Assembly: GCF_932276165.1 (NCBI RefSeq)
Contig: NC_063999.1
Coordinates: 6,698,501 to 6,762,500 of the forward strand
Length of the DNA: 64,000 nucleotides
Source of the DNA: Plutella xylostella
Lineage: Eukaryota; Arthropoda; Insecta; Lepidoptera; Plutellidae
Direction of reading: 5' to 3'
Numbering within the stretch: the first letter of the stretch is position 1; every line of letters starts with the position of its first letter. A model generated the notes under the pieces. That model did not search any database and had not been told where the DNA came from. It was given only the letters and a program-made list of their open reading frames with translations. The translations under genes were made by a program, and so were the position numbers. Below are positions 1-13,320 of the stretch, piece after piece.

Positions 1-300
1 CGCATTACGAAAACAAAAAATAAATTCGAAAATCGAAGTTGCGTTCCGCAATTCGCTCCATCACACACATATTTGCTGGTCGGCCGCCCGCGCCTAGTTA
101 TGGGCGTATTGTGGCGGCCCCACACGACCTGTTTACACGATCGTCACGTTCCTTACTTTGTCGCCCGACAGATGGCGGCGCAAGTCAACGGATTCATTTT
201 AAATTCGCATCTCTGTTCGCCATTTTATTGGAGCAAATTTAGCGCTCTCCTACATTGTTCGTTTATCGGGGCCTTAGAATGAGGTAGACGTGATATTTGT
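1..300. other. no recognisable gene (presumed retn intron)
   Basis: Non-coding by inspection. Short open frames overlap on both strands without codon bias or known motifs. The right edge holds ATTTGT (295-300), the left target duplication of the adjacent mobile element. Confidence 0.4.
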
Positions 301-325
301 ACACTCACGGGCAATGAAATGGTTC

Positions 326-1476
326 TACCTTTTTTGGCATAAGATTTATTTGCCTAATCTCGTATCGCATAGTAACGTTTGGTCAAAGTCTCGTTACGCC
401 GAAAATCGTATGGCATAAATCTCGTTTAGTAAAAAGTTATTTCGCATAACATTGTTTAGCCTAATAATAATGTCCTCCTAGCCGAATTTCGACCACGGCG
501 GCCAATCTCATTTGAGATCAGCCATCTACGCAGGAGTAGATTATAGTGCCCAAGTGTGTGCGCAGTACACAGGAGCACTCTCTGTTCCATCACTCTCATA
601 ACCCAATGGGACGGATTGACCGACACGACTGGAGAGAGCTAGGCGCAGGACCGACTGCTTTACATGCCCATCCGACAGCATGGATCGTTTCACTGTTTCG
701 GACATCAGGTGATCAGCCTTCTGTGTCCTAATCAAACTTAGAACCACAATTTAGAAACACAAATTGATGATCCCACCCGGGAATCGAACCCGGGACCTCT
801 GGGTCATGAAGCGAAGCTTCTACCACTAGACCACAGAGGCAGTTAGCCTAATAATGGTATGGCCAAATCTTGAATAGCCTAATAATGCTATGGCATAGGT
901 TTATACAAAGTAATAATATTCGTTTGGCTTTAACTTTGACGGAGCGTCTCCCTACATAGCGCAAACTGGTGCCTTGTATTGTTTCCGCTGTTTGGAAAAC
1001 GCTCCGCTCCGCTTCGCTGCGCTCCGCTTTGGTTTTGATGAACATGTGCACCAAACACGCTCCTCCTCGCTTTGCTCGTCGTCGCACCTATTTTTAGGTT
1101 TCGATCGAATGAGGGGTTTGTAATAATTATATTGGTCGTTAACTTTCGATTTTTTGATCATACAATATCGTGATTTTCGGGATGTAGGAGAAAAATACCA
1201 CAATTTGTACATTTACTACATACCTAATACTCGTATATTATTTATTAAGATAACATTAGGAGAAACAAGATTATACATAGGTATAGATAGAGGAACATAA
1301 ATTTGAGCAAACGAAACATAGGTGTTTAAAGATTGTGCCTAAAGAGTTTTAGACGAAACGAGCCTTATGCCACATAAGTCTTGGCAAAGTGATGGTTCGG
1401 CCAAAAAAGTTTAGACCATACGAGTTATGCGAAATTAGTTTTGGTCAATAAAGATTATGCGAGATGAGCGGAACCC
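326..1476. mobile_element. insertion inside the MITE, with degenerate TCGCATAA/TGGCATAA subterminal motifs
   Basis: It is flanked by near-identical 14-base direct repeats (312-325 caatgaaatggttc and 1477-1490 caatgaaatagttc). Both ends contain inverted, degenerate copies of short motifs such as ggcataa, tcgcataa and cgtttggtcaaa. The family is not identified. A GC-rich simple stretch (cgctccgcttcgctgcg) lies near 1000-1030. It is itself interrupted by the SINE at 469-842. Confidence 0.6.
469..842 (-). mobile_element. tRNA-headed SINE (full length)
   Basis: Read on the minus strand, the element begins with a tRNA-like head (box A-like tggtctagtggtagaa, box B gggttcgattccc) at 842-768. It continues through an unrelated body and ends with a tail gccgccgtggtcgaaattcg. 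A 13-base target duplication TTAGCCTAATAAT flanks it (456-468 and 843-855). The acceptor and anticodon arms do not pair like a working tRNA, so the head is a polymerase III promoter relic. A diverged copy of the tail lies near 55050-55078. Confidence 0.88.
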
Positions 1477-1680
1477 CAATGAAATAGTTCCACTCACAAA
1501 AAGTCAACACCAAACGACCCCAATTTTTTCAAACATTTCATTTAATATTGAACAAATATTTAACCGTATTTAGTTGGTAATATCCTGAGGCTCTGTTAAA
1601 TTTAAGCTAGCCTTTTCCGTTTAGGAGTAATTTGGTGTTTTTCTCAGTGGAACCTTTTCATTGCCCGTGAGTGTATTTGT

Positions 1681-4600
1681 TTTCCAAGAACTGTGCGAAA
1701 CAACAACGACTTGCCCTTAAAATAGTGATAGTTGTTTTGCGACCGACGTGGGCTAATCAAACCGAAGTCCGTCTAGCTGACGAATTCCAATCTCTGTCTT
1801 GTCCTAATGAAAAAACAAAGGCAATAATTTCATAGTGTTAAGCCGTATCGGCGACAACTTCATCGGGGTGGCTCGGACTCACCAATTTGTTATCTAACAG
1901 AAACAAATACGGGGACCACCTATAGAATTAAAAAAAAGTGGTAGATTAAAGTGGTCATTAAATACATTTGTCGTAAGGTCCGAATTTCTCCACAATGAGT
2001 CAGACGGTGCGCACAAAAAAGTGATAAGTCGGATTTTGGGATTCCTTTGTCGAAATAGCAAAGTTTTTTTTCTCTATTAAAGCTTTTTCCTCTATGTATT
2101 CTAATCTACCTAATAACTAAACTAAATAATCTATGTCCGCATTATACTTTCTAAAACACAGCCGAGGATGACCGAGGGAGTATGCTATTATGCACTAAGT
2201 TCGCGTTTCTACTAAAATTATGTTTACATAAATGTACATATTTATTGCTACAGGTTTTTACAAATACTATTTAGGACACCACTGATTTCAGTTATTCAAA
2301 TAGTTTGTAGTGCCTATTTTAATATTGTACACATCTTCTGAAAATAATAATAATTATTTTCTACTTGAGTAATAAAGTATCGAAACTACCAGAACCCCTC
2401 CGAATGCCACCGCAAGCCCCAGCCGATTTCTCTAATCTCCCTGACGCCAGTCAGGTTTACGCACAGTTAATTGCTTTCAAAGTGTTTTTTCTTATATTCG
2501 AGTAAATGTTTTATTATTGTACTTTGTCTACCTGAATTGATGGAGACAATGGGGGTGTAAGCAATAGATATGAAAAGGCAAAAACAGTCGATAAAACGGA
2601 CATTGAGTCATGGCGAAGTAATGCCGTCTGTAGACTGACGTTATCGATTTATCGAAGTATTGACGTTATTTTGAAAGTTGTGTGTGTTTTATTATGTCAC
2701 CGTTGTTGAGTAGGTATGATACGTAACATGGGAAGAAGAATTCTTGAAGCATAACGTCTTCCCGGATTCAGAATATTTCATAAAGGCCATAAAGAAAATA
2801 TAGATACTATACAATTCAAAAGACTTCAAAATTGACAGCACCACCCGTATTGTATATCGAGAGTAATTACGAAAGGATAACCCTTTATATTGAATTGGCT
2901 TTAGACGTTAACTGCAAAATAATACCATTTTACCAAATATGGCCATATTTCGAACAATACTGGAAATAGGAATACTGGAAAAATAATTATCGATAAACCC
3001 AAGGTCCACGTCTAGCCAGCATCAACATCCCTATCAATAACGGCGACGTCGCGGGAGCAGCCGTGTTCGGGTTATTCCACAGTGAAGGCCTTTCTTTATT
3101 GACGCCGCCTGCCAGACCCGACACGTTTCCAACAAATATTTCCATATCTATCCCCTTTGTTGATAGACCCTTATAATTTTTTTCTCTTTATTACTCCGGA
3201 TACTGTAATTTTTAAGGCCATTTTCAATACTTCTTCTTTTGATTTGGAAAGTACCTTAGTCACCGAACAGTTCGTCGATACGTCTCATTTCATGTTATAA
3301 TGTATTTCGTTTTCAAAAGTATTAGGAAGTAAATATGTTGGCTCATTAAGCAAGTACCAACGATTGTTTAACAAAGGGCTGTTCCAGAAATGTCAACATT
3401 GCCTTCCGCTACTGGTCAGTAGTCTACTATGTATGGTACATTATGGATATTGCATGGTAATTATGTTTATTTATGAAGTCTTATTTGTGTACATTATTGG
3501 AATCCAACTTTGCTAAAATGAGAATGAGACATAAAGTTACGAATGTGACGATAAATTTCTAAGCAATGTAAAATATAAATAACACATCATCTAAATAAAT
3601 ATTAACTCTTTCATGGAACTCGCTTTTAAATTAGCGTGCAAATGTATAGCGTTTCAAGTAATTAAAAACCAATCATAAGAACTATTGTACATTGCATAAA
3701 TGATAAAACGTTCCATTTCTGTCGATTACTGACATTTGCATACGACCTCTATTTGATGGTAGCGCTTGTCGATATCGATCGTGATGCCGGCGCAATTTGC
3801 CGCGATCGCTAGATGGCGCTTCTCGGAAACTGTACTCTACGTCACGCGCCGCCTTCCCATTGCCTGTATAATTTATTGGTTATTTCGTGGTAATTGTACC
3901 CTCTACGCCCCTCTCTATTTCCACTGCTCGCCGTGCAACGTGCAACACTGTAAGATTGCACTTACCGGGAAACATATTAATCCTGTGTTAGTTTTGTTGT
4001 GCGTCCTATCTCCCATTCATGGGCACGCGATTGTGTTGAGGCGAAACGGTCTACACGGATATGCGAAAAGTCTCACTTAAGCAAACATACCATCACCGTA
4101 TAGTTTGTTGTTGCAATATATACTTACATTCATATCACGAGTCACCACCAACCATTCTTTCTGAAATTCTACACATTTGTTCGAAACCGTATAACTCTAT
4201 CAAGTTAGTTGCTTTAAGAGCTTCAAGACAAAAATTCAATATTGTAGTCAAATATATAAATGTACCTAATAAAGCGGATTCAATTACACACATGTTCAAA
4301 TTGACTTTATGTTAAGGCAGCGCCATGGCTGTGGTCACGCTACTTAGTTCAAGTAAATACGCTCTTGTATTGCACTTCAGTCCGGTTTATGAATTTTAAT
4401 GGTGATATTAATAGAGTTTCTCGCTTTCTATTTCAATATCAAATATATTTTCTATAAAATTAATTTATAAAATGAGTAAGAAAATAATATATAAATAAAT
4501 ATGATCTTAAAGATACAAAAAAATAGGTTCATATAATAATTGTGTACCAAGTCAATATAACAAAAAAAACTAGTATTTAGTCGTGCAGTGTTATTCTGAT

Positions 4601-7600
4601 TTCCCCATTCGTGGTAATTTTGTACAATTACTTGACACTTAATTGTGACAATTATACAATTGTCTCGCAAGATAGCGCGGTGTTACCTTTGATAATTCCA
4701 GCGAATCACGCCTCGTGATCAAGATATAAAATATTTATTCTCAGTTGCTACCTAAGAACTCATATTTTGTGATAATTATTTCACTCCATGGTATCTGATG
4801 AGCCACCCACATTAAAAGGAGTGTAGGTCCCCTTTTCATAATTAATTTGTTGAATTGTTCGGCCAGAAAATGTATTATTAGGATTTGTCCGTGCTCTCGA
4901 CTGGAGTTCCTACTTCTATGGCATTAAGTACTTATAATTTTCTATTTATGTTGCTCTATTATTTGAAATTCCAAGTCGTGTTAAAATCGGACGGTCAAAT
5001 CGAAACAAGGCGTAGGTATGTTGTAATCGTCTAATTCCAGAGAAATAGAATAATACCCGCGGAGGTCGGCGGTTTGGCGCCAAAACATTTTATAATATTG
5101 TGGAAATGCGATATGTTTGATAAAGCTTCGGTTGCTGCCAGTGAATCGGATTTATAATAATTTAGAGATTTCAATTTTAACCTTGTCACGTTGCTGACGA
5201 AAGTCTACCTTTATCACAGTCGAGCGGCGCACATCCAGTTGTATGATTTACGCGCGTCTCCGCTGTGATGTCACATCCAATCTACCACCTCAGAGCGGCG
5301 TTTGTTTCTAAATAAAAACCCACTCGATTAGTGTTGGGCTCATTAATCATCAGTCTATGGTCACGTCACTAGTTCACGAGCGGGATGATGCCGTCGCCGC
5401 TATCGCTATTCAGCAACTACAGTTTTTTCATAGTGGAACTTCTCTAATACTTTCTCTATGATGGTATAATTAATATAATCTTACTGATATAATTGATTTA
5501 ATATAGCTTTGTTGAATTTAATAATTCTTACTATTCAGTAAGATGGGTGGTTATTATGTTTTGCGATATATATAAAATCTGGTTACTCTATTATATCTAT
5601 TTAAATTATATATTAAATACTAACTGAACCTTCCCATTTAATTATCTTTTCCAGTAGGTAATTTATCTGAATCAAACATCATGATTACCATATTGCTTAA
5701 AAAAACATTGAAATATTAAAAATAATATGTTACTGTTGCATTCCCGCTCATTTTATTGACATAACATTTATAATATCCACAATAGCTCATATTTATAATT
5801 GGAATCTGCGACGCGAGTTGGCCGGTCGCCATCACATCACGAGTTTGTTCATTGTTAACTAAATCAGCAAATACCGATAATATTAGCTTTACTTATAAAA
5901 TATCATTTTTGTATAAATCGTTTGTTCTATGAATATTTATATCTGAATACATGCATTCATTTATCCTTCTAATGACTACTGGCCTTTTAATACTCTTGTC
6001 CTGATTATAAATTACGGCTCATCCTTTTGATCGCACTGTTAACTAGAACCATTCACTTTGTTTCGCAACACTGAAATTAATCAAATGCATTTATGGCTAA
6101 TATAAACCTAAGATATACCAGTTCTCAGAACGGCGCTATCAAATATTTCGAACAAACCGCTTGGACTTCCGCAACTCAACTCTATCCTATCTCTATTATG
6201 CGAAACACAATAATAACTGCCTCGCCCATATTGCGCCTGGAATATCGCCAATATTTATTGTAGTTAAGATAAATGACATTTAAACTTTGACGGAACTCTG
6301 TAACAAACCAAAACAAGCCACTACTCAAATCGAGTCAAACATTCAGAGACACTTGCACCCAGCACCGTTATAAATGTGATCATTAAAAATAAACAATAAA
6401 GGAACAATCAACGAATTCAGACACAAAACGAGAAGAAACGAAATCTCCCGCGACGTCTGTCAAATTAGCATCGCAAACGAAAATAACGTCATTCTAATTA
6501 TTTTGATGACTCAACTGAAATACAATTAATCTTGCCGCTTCTGTGAACTGTCCGAGTGACGGACGGACGAAAATACAGTCGCATTTCGCGATAAATAAAG
6601 TTCGGACATGGATATCGGATTTCGATTCCATCGGTGCTGCGTATCAAACATTTTATCCGCGTGTCCATCTAGACGAGCGTTCGACCGCAGTGCCGGCGTC
6701 ATGCTAGTCCGGGGCTCCTCATTCCTCCTTTCTAAATCATCGATTCAATAGAACATCATTAGGTATCTCTTTTACTTCCCTTAATTTCGAGAGAGACAGC
6801 GCGTTTCGTTCCGACCAAAACGTCCAACTTAACGACACTGAAATTTTCACTGCCATCACGCGCAGAAACAGAGGACCGGAAATCAGCTGTCTTATTCCGA
6901 TTACCGTCTGGGAGATCGGCCAATGTAGCTGCGATTACGTTATATCGAGTTTAGGATTCCTAGAGACCTGATTGGTAAAGTGAGACCCGTCACCTACGTA
7001 TCCGGGGGAACAATCGCTTCGTCTTTCCTCAACATGGAAATTAAAGTTTGGTACTTTTTGAAATCATATTTATTAGGATGTGGTGTATTAATATGTGGAG
7101 TAGACTTCTTATCGTGTCGTCGACAAACCTTAAAGCTTGACTAGGGTTAGTCTATGCGGTGGTGACGTGGCAGTCTACAGCAGCAGTTTCTTGGTGACAG
7201 GGTAAGAGTGACGCAGCCGGCCCAACGGCACGTTTTGTCTCGCCAGCGTCTAGCTAGCCCGCCGCTCATAAATTATCCTGCCCAGAAATTGGAAACATGC
7301 CGCTTACCACAATAAAATGGACTCAAATAATAATGCGGGATCTAAATCCTATAAAAATATGATTCTTTTAATCCCGCCGTGGTTTTACGAGGATATAAAA
7401 GTTGATTAATAACACGTTGTGGTGCGGATTTATATGTGTTCCCAAAGGTCGGTACAATGTTGCTTGACCCATATAGAGGATCGTGTTCGCTCCATATTTT
7501 GGCGGCGGCTCCAGACGAAACAAGTACTTTACGACTTGATCGAGAAATTGGAAATGACTCATTCTTTCAGCGACCTTCATAGACATCTTGTTTCCATCTT

Positions 7601-8734
7601 GGCTAAGAGCCGTCCATACAAAACAAACTGGATAATATAACTTTTAATTCTTACTATTTTAATGATCTTCAACATCGGCCGACAGGTATTTTCGATTTTA
7701 TTTTCATTGTGATCTAATTCGGGAGTGTCATTATCGTTAAGTAGGTGCCGCGCGTCACTCACGCCGTCACATGTTTTGTTTTAGAATCTGTGTTCTCGGC
7801 GGGACATCAGCTCGTCGTCATTTCCTTGATGCTGTCCGTCTGCGGGTGGATCTGTCACCTGATTTGAGGTATCAGGTTCCGCCATTATAATTAGACCCGT
7901 GCTTCTATTGTTTTACTACCAACCTTATCTCATGCACAGATTGCAGGCTTGTTGACTGGTGATATAGACTGGATGTCTTTGGTATTCTTTATTTCTTTTC
8001 GAGGCATTTACGATATGGCTCTTTTGAGTGCGCTACAGCAGAGCATCTGGTCCATAACTTACTAACTAACCGATCGGAATTCACATTCATAACAATTCTT
8101 GTTACGGATCGAATTTATTCATCGGGTACATATATTTTATTGTTGTGCCTGTCCGCATTAACGTATACTCGATTGGAGGTTCGCTGTTTTATCTTAGCTC
8201 TTATATCTTTGTGTTTAAGGGTGGTTTCCGTTTCCGTTTTAAGGTAGTGTATGCTGGTTGCGCCGCGGGGCTCTATAAAATTATACGTATAAATAAAGGT
8301 GTGATAGCGACGTAATTAAAAACATAACTTATTAATAATCGTTTATTAATGCTGGCGGGTTTCACGCCTGCGCGCGCGCATGGCCGGAGCGGCTAAATTG
8401 TGTAGAATAGGATTCTCTGAGATTTATTTGTAATAGCTTTGTCTCTGATTTATTATGAAGTTATAGTCTAGTATATATACTTAATGCCTTATCGTCGCTT
8501 TAATACTCGTATCAGTAATTAGTGGTAGTATATAAAAACAGCTTTCGTTCAGTTGATAGTAAAAAACTAAGAATGAAAATTTTCAGAAGGTCATAATTCA
8601 TAATAAAAATGGCGTAAATGAATACTTCTACAAGTCTAAACACAGGCCCGTATGTCGGTAACGGTGTGCCCCCCGTGGCTCGCTCCTCGGTGGCTTTTGT
8701 TCACACTTCATAAATATCATATAAAGGAGCGGTA
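1681..8734. other. unassigned AT-rich DNA, presumed retn intron
   Basis: I see no exon with homology or splice-flanked coding character. GC-richer islands near 5215-5300, 6640-6720 and 7190-7270 could be regulatory but have no diagnostic motif. Short open frames at 3766-4315 and 7368-7640 look accidental. Confidence 0.4.
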
Positions 8735-8869
8735 GGGTTACTCTATACTGGCGAAAAACGTATGAACGAGAACTGTTGTACAATCGGCATGTTTAATACA
8801 ACGAGATAGAGTCGTTGCTCGCGCAGCAGTGCTCCGAAACTTATTTATTCGCCATATAGAGTGACCCCC
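8735..8869. mobile_element. short GGGTYACTCTA MITE, copy 1
   Basis: The ends are inverted repeats: agggttactctatactggcg at the left and cgccatatagagtgacccc at the right. The internal sequence is about 95 bases with no coding capacity. A related element lies at 59758-59901 and a single end near 60672-60692. Confidence 0.6.
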
Positions 8870-9694
8870 GGGCCCGGGTGTAACAGCTTGTATGGGTTAG
8901 CGGTTACACGGGAGGTGTCATTTTTGCGTCGATTCATTTCATTTCTGTTTTCTAATAAGATGTTTCTGATTTGTTTCAGGTAAGACAGGTAAACCTTCTA
9001 CCGATAAGTTCAAATTGGTTTTTATCTCAAGACACCAGTAAGTCTCTCAATGATATAAGTCTTAAATATCAGACTAAAAAGTTCATGTGTACCTACATAA
9101 TATTGAAGGTGCCATAAACATTTATTTTAATAAAGAAAACTAGATATGTTTCTCGCCTTATGCCTTCCTATTACGGGTGCAATAAGCTGGGTCTTTAGTC
9201 TTTTTTTACTTTGTTCTCAATGCAAATTTTATGTGTTATTTATTATGTAGTCCAATGATGGGTGAACTATGCTGGTTAGTATAGCCCCGCTTGACCATAG
9301 GGGAAAGTATATTTTATTATACTGAAAATGAGCCATGAGGTTTAATAAACCGAATCTTATGTTTCAGTGTAAATTACAGGTTAAAAAACAAAGAAAAGTT
9401 CAAATTACCATTATAATTTTCAGCTTAGTCGAATATGAAAAAAAAACACGCACAAAATTTTATTTTAATAACATACCGCATAATTTTATTTCAGAAATAA
9501 CTCTCACCTTTAATTCGCGATTCGTCGCATAAATCTTGTTGTCTGCATACAAATACGTCAGAGAGCATTCACAACCTCAGAGAAAATAAAAGTATTAAAA
9601 GTCCAATATAAAGCAAGGAGAAACAGTGGACCGGTTGATTTATTTAATAAAGTAATTTATCGCCTTTACAAATTGGCCTCATGACTGAGAGCGC

Positions 9695-9750
9695 TTATCG
9701 ACATTATCGATAATCGACAGTCGATAAAGTCGATGTCGATGTGTCGATAC
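9695..9750. promoter_or_regulatory. cluster of TCGATA/ATCGAT motifs
   Basis: Within 56 bases there are six TCGA(T/C) units, including ttatcgataatcgacag and gtcgatgtcgatgtgtcgat. They overlap cores resembling the insect DRE (TATCGATA). Regulatory use is inference; it may also be a small degenerate tandem repeat. Confidence 0.25.
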
Positions 9751-12301
9751 GTGTACGATTAATGGTGGCTGCATTGTCGGCGCTAATGAGTTCACGGAGG
9801 CTCGTGCTAGGAACACGATGTAAATATGGCGAACCATGCTACGTCTTTAGCGTGCCCCGTGTAATAGCGTGAAATTATTGCAATATAACTCGGATAAAAT
9901 ATTTCAAAAAAACTGTACAAAGGTTTGACAATGAGGTTTGAAGCTAATAGAATTTTCTGCCAGTCAAACCACACAGGAAAAAAGAGTACCTAAATAAAAG
10001 TTATTTCGGATTAAATTACGAGTATTATAGTCCTGCTAAACATAATTGGTTTAGGTGATAGAAAATAAATACCTTAAATTAAATATGTTGCTATGTATGT
10101 AAAACGTCCAATGCCAAAAATCATAATTGTACTTCAGACTTATTTTGTCAAGCACACGCATATTTATTGTTCCCTGTGTCACTGTAAACCTCTTCCGGTA
10201 CACCTAGGCCGCCTTGTAACCTACAAACCTACGCCTGAAAAAAGTCCTTCCCATAAACCAATCCGCTTACCAGTGATCGCACCTCTGATAACTCACGCTC
10301 GTAAATCCACGGCGGCCATAACTCGCGGCGGTTAATTACGAATAAATAAATAAATAATTGAATATGGCGGCCGCGGGTTAAATCGATCGAGAGGTGTCCG
10401 AGGTGCTAACAAGGGTTGGCTCGTAATTTTACGGACTCATCTTCGCCTGTGATACGTGCTACCGCGGAGATAGCGCACTGTTATTAAAATTGTTTTTAAT
10501 GTTGCCTGCTACAAGTCAACCAACCATTGAAAATATGTAGTGCTGCTATTAATGGTGACATATAACTTGTATGGATTTGACGGTTTCGCAGCGCTCTATT
10601 AGTTAGTTCTTTAGGCCGTAAATAGGTGGCGAACATGCAGGTATACAGAAGTATTTTATATGATATGAATTTAAAAATATCCCATGAAAATAAGAATAGA
10701 TTTTTAAATAGCTGTTATATTTTAGGGCAAGTGTAATTATATGTTTATTTGTGCATTTGTAAACAATATTTCACAAAGCACTTAATAATGAATCGATGAC
10801 AAAACAAATGACAGTGGATTCAACAAGAACTAAAACAGTGACCTACATACCCACATGTCTCCTCCAATACGATCTAATTTCGCGAATCCGGGGGCCCGTA
10901 TACCTCAAATATAACTTATTATAAATGATTTAGTTTTTCTCTATTTAAACAGCCGGTGTTGACGGAGGGAACGGGTAATTACCGTCACTAATGACATCTA
11001 ATGACCGGTGATCCGTGACATCTAGGCGTGATCTATCGACGTGGACACCGCTCGCTTTCCCCTCACTATTTATGGTTTGATCGGAACTGAAAAGTATTCA
11101 ACACTACTACCTAATTTCGAAACTATTTTTTTTTGTGTATATACAGTATAGTTTAGAATGTATAGATAAAATAAATAATAACAGATAAGGCTTTTCCATG
11201 CAGTAGGAACTATAAAGGCTACATAAAAAAATAAAATAACTCTTCAATGGTCTTGCAAGTAGAAACTATGAGGGGAGTAGATAGACAGATTAATTTTGTT
11301 ATGAAAGATTTGTAAGTCCTTGTACATTTTATTTATCTTCCTTACTACTTGTCATTCGCTTTGCTGACTGTAGGTACAACTGTACCTACTGACCAGTTGA
11401 TCAGACATCAAAAAACATCCATTCACATATTTTGTGTTGCTGAAAGCTGTTGTCGAAAGATGTCTTCAGCGAGGTTTATTCTGGAGGAGGAAATGGATAC
11501 CCGCACTTCAGCGGGAGGATGGCGTCCACAATAGACGCAGAGGTTCGGACTTTCGGACTAAGTTTAGCCGAAGATCAGAGTATCACTTACGTTTGACAAT
11601 AGCGCGGGTTTTGTTTCACCTGAATGGATATTATGTTTGAAAATATAAGTTAAAATTGCACAAACGTAAATTTAAATTGTGTTGTACGAGTATTTTAAAG
11701 TCCCACAATTTTGGCCAAAGTAGTAAGGTTGAGGATATTAAGGTATGTTTTATGTGTAATTAGTAATTACTTACCTGCTTGAGCAATAAAGCTACTCATC
11801 TAAAACTTACTAGAAGTATAGTATAGTTCCAGAATGTAATAAAAAAAGTAATATACCTAGTTCCTTCTTAAGAGAAACGTCACATTTTTAATCGTGTCTA
11901 TTTTCGTTTTTATTGACATATCCATATTTATAAGAGGAGTTAAGATAACTCTCAGGATATTTTAAAGCATAAATTATTTCTGTCGGCATATACCATATTA
12001 GCAAACGTTAAACATATCTAATAAATACGGAATATCCGTTGCCCAAGTATGGTGCAAACAGATAATGATCGGATAGTAATCTAAATAGGCGAACGGATAC
12101 GATATCGCGTATCCGCAGTTTAGGGCTAGGGTCACCATAGTTCACGTAAATTTGTGACGTTGTTTACGGTTAAGTAACAATTTAGAAGATTTCAAAAAGA
12201 ACATTAATATTTTTTGGATATTTCAGTTATTTAGTTAAAGTACCTAATCAGATTTATAATGCAAAATACCTATGTTTTTTCATAAATTAACGATAATTAG
12301 T

Positions 12302-12344
12302 TATCGTGTAATCCTAACCTACCAAAGGTTAGGATTATACGATA
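12302..12344. repeat. 19-bp stem hairpin with 5-base loop
   Basis: The arms 12302-12320 and 12326-12344 pair along all 19 positions with one G-T type mismatch, around the loop accaa. No flanking element ends were recognised. Confidence 0.6.
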
Positions 12345-13227
12345 CCTAAATACAAGACTATCAGCACCACTGCTCATTGTTTTAATTTATAAAATAATAG
12401 ATTAGGATAAAATAAAACCCCACCAAAAGCATGGTGACCCTACCCACGTAGATATCTATATGTGTGTGTTTCTCACGGAAATTGCCGCAGAAATAGCGAC
12501 TGGAGCCGAGTGTCAACAGTGCAGAGAGTACCAGCGGAAAACCGAGGGGAAATCTCATTGTCTTGGCAGATTCACTGCGATTAGATAGCAGCGCCGTGCG
12601 AAGAAGTTTCATTCACGTTCTATCATATTAATCTTTCAAAAAATACGACATGATATGAAGGTTTAGGTTCAAGGTGTAAGGCTACAGGGTACAGACACTC
12701 AGCCTTCGGACATTCCGTTCAAGCCCCTGCATATGGTAGTAAAAACCACATATTGCCTGTGTTATTCCTATGATAATTTAGATTTATTTTAAGCAGTTTT
12801 ACATAATTATTTTTGATTGCTCTGTACCTAACTACCAATCATTTCAATTTGGTTACATTTCCATAATCAGTCATACCTTTGATCTTACTTTCCTTCCCCA
12901 ATTTCACTACTTGTTTACTTATTTGCATATTTATATTATAACCAAATACATGTACTATCTACAAAGATATCTCAAGAGCGCCACAACACATAAATATATA
13001 GTTCAATTAATAAATAAATAAACCATCCGGGAGGCGTGTCGCTCGATCAATCGTCCCGCCCATCGCGCCGCCGCCCGCCCGCCCTGGGCCTTCCCGCGCT
13101 TTCCCACTTTTATTGTCACTCTAGTGGGACAATAAAACGGTGCCTAAAATAATAAACAAACTATAGATAACATGCATGCACTACCCAGATCTAAGCTTGA
13201 AAAGCTGAAAGTCGTTTTTTTCAGAAC

Positions 13228-13320
13228 AGATTATGGTAGAAAATGTTTTCGCATTAAGTCCACCTTTTGTACACTTATATTTCATATTTGTGCATAAAAG
13301 TATCAAATAAATAAATAAAT
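13228..13320 (+). repeat. (TAAA)n-ended dispersed repeat, copy
   Basis: It reads ggtagaaaatgttttcgcat, then a taagtccacc segment, tttgtacactta and a terminal aaataaataaataaa. Copies of the same layout occur at 34441-34544 (+), and at 46085-46190 and 60156-60250 (-). A variant lies at 23965-24095 and 47548-47680 (-). The short tandem tail suggests a non-LTR retroposon, class unproven. Confidence 0.55.

Larger units (their letters stand above)
301..1674. mobile_element. ACACTCACGGGCAATGAAA-type MITE, copy 1, carrying nested insertions
   Basis: It begins acactcacgggcaatgaaa and ends with the inverse, tttcattgcccgtgagtgt. ATTTGT is duplicated on both sides (295-300 and 1675-1680). Related copies lie at 15662-15897, 41511-41706 and 47356-47770. 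Comparison with those copies shows that 326-1476 is a later insertion, because the MITE sequence resumes at 1477 after a repeated 14-base segment. Confidence 0.8.
8870..13227. other. unassigned AT-rich DNA, presumed retn intron
   Basis: No coding exon recognised. It contains a TCGATA-rich cluster (9695-9750), a short fragment resembling the (TTTA)n repeat near 9950-9980, a 19-bp stem hairpin (12302-12344) and a GC-rich block (13025-13100). Confidence 0.4.

Noticed and set aside
768..842. tRNA gene on the minus strand
   Set aside because: A and B box sequences are present, but the acceptor and anticodon stems do not pair and the sequence continues into a body with a 13-bp TSD. It is a SINE head.
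3766..4315. Two overlapping open frames as a small secreted protein
   Set aside because: Starts are non-ATG or poorly placed, there is no homology, and the region is AT-rich intron-like DNA.
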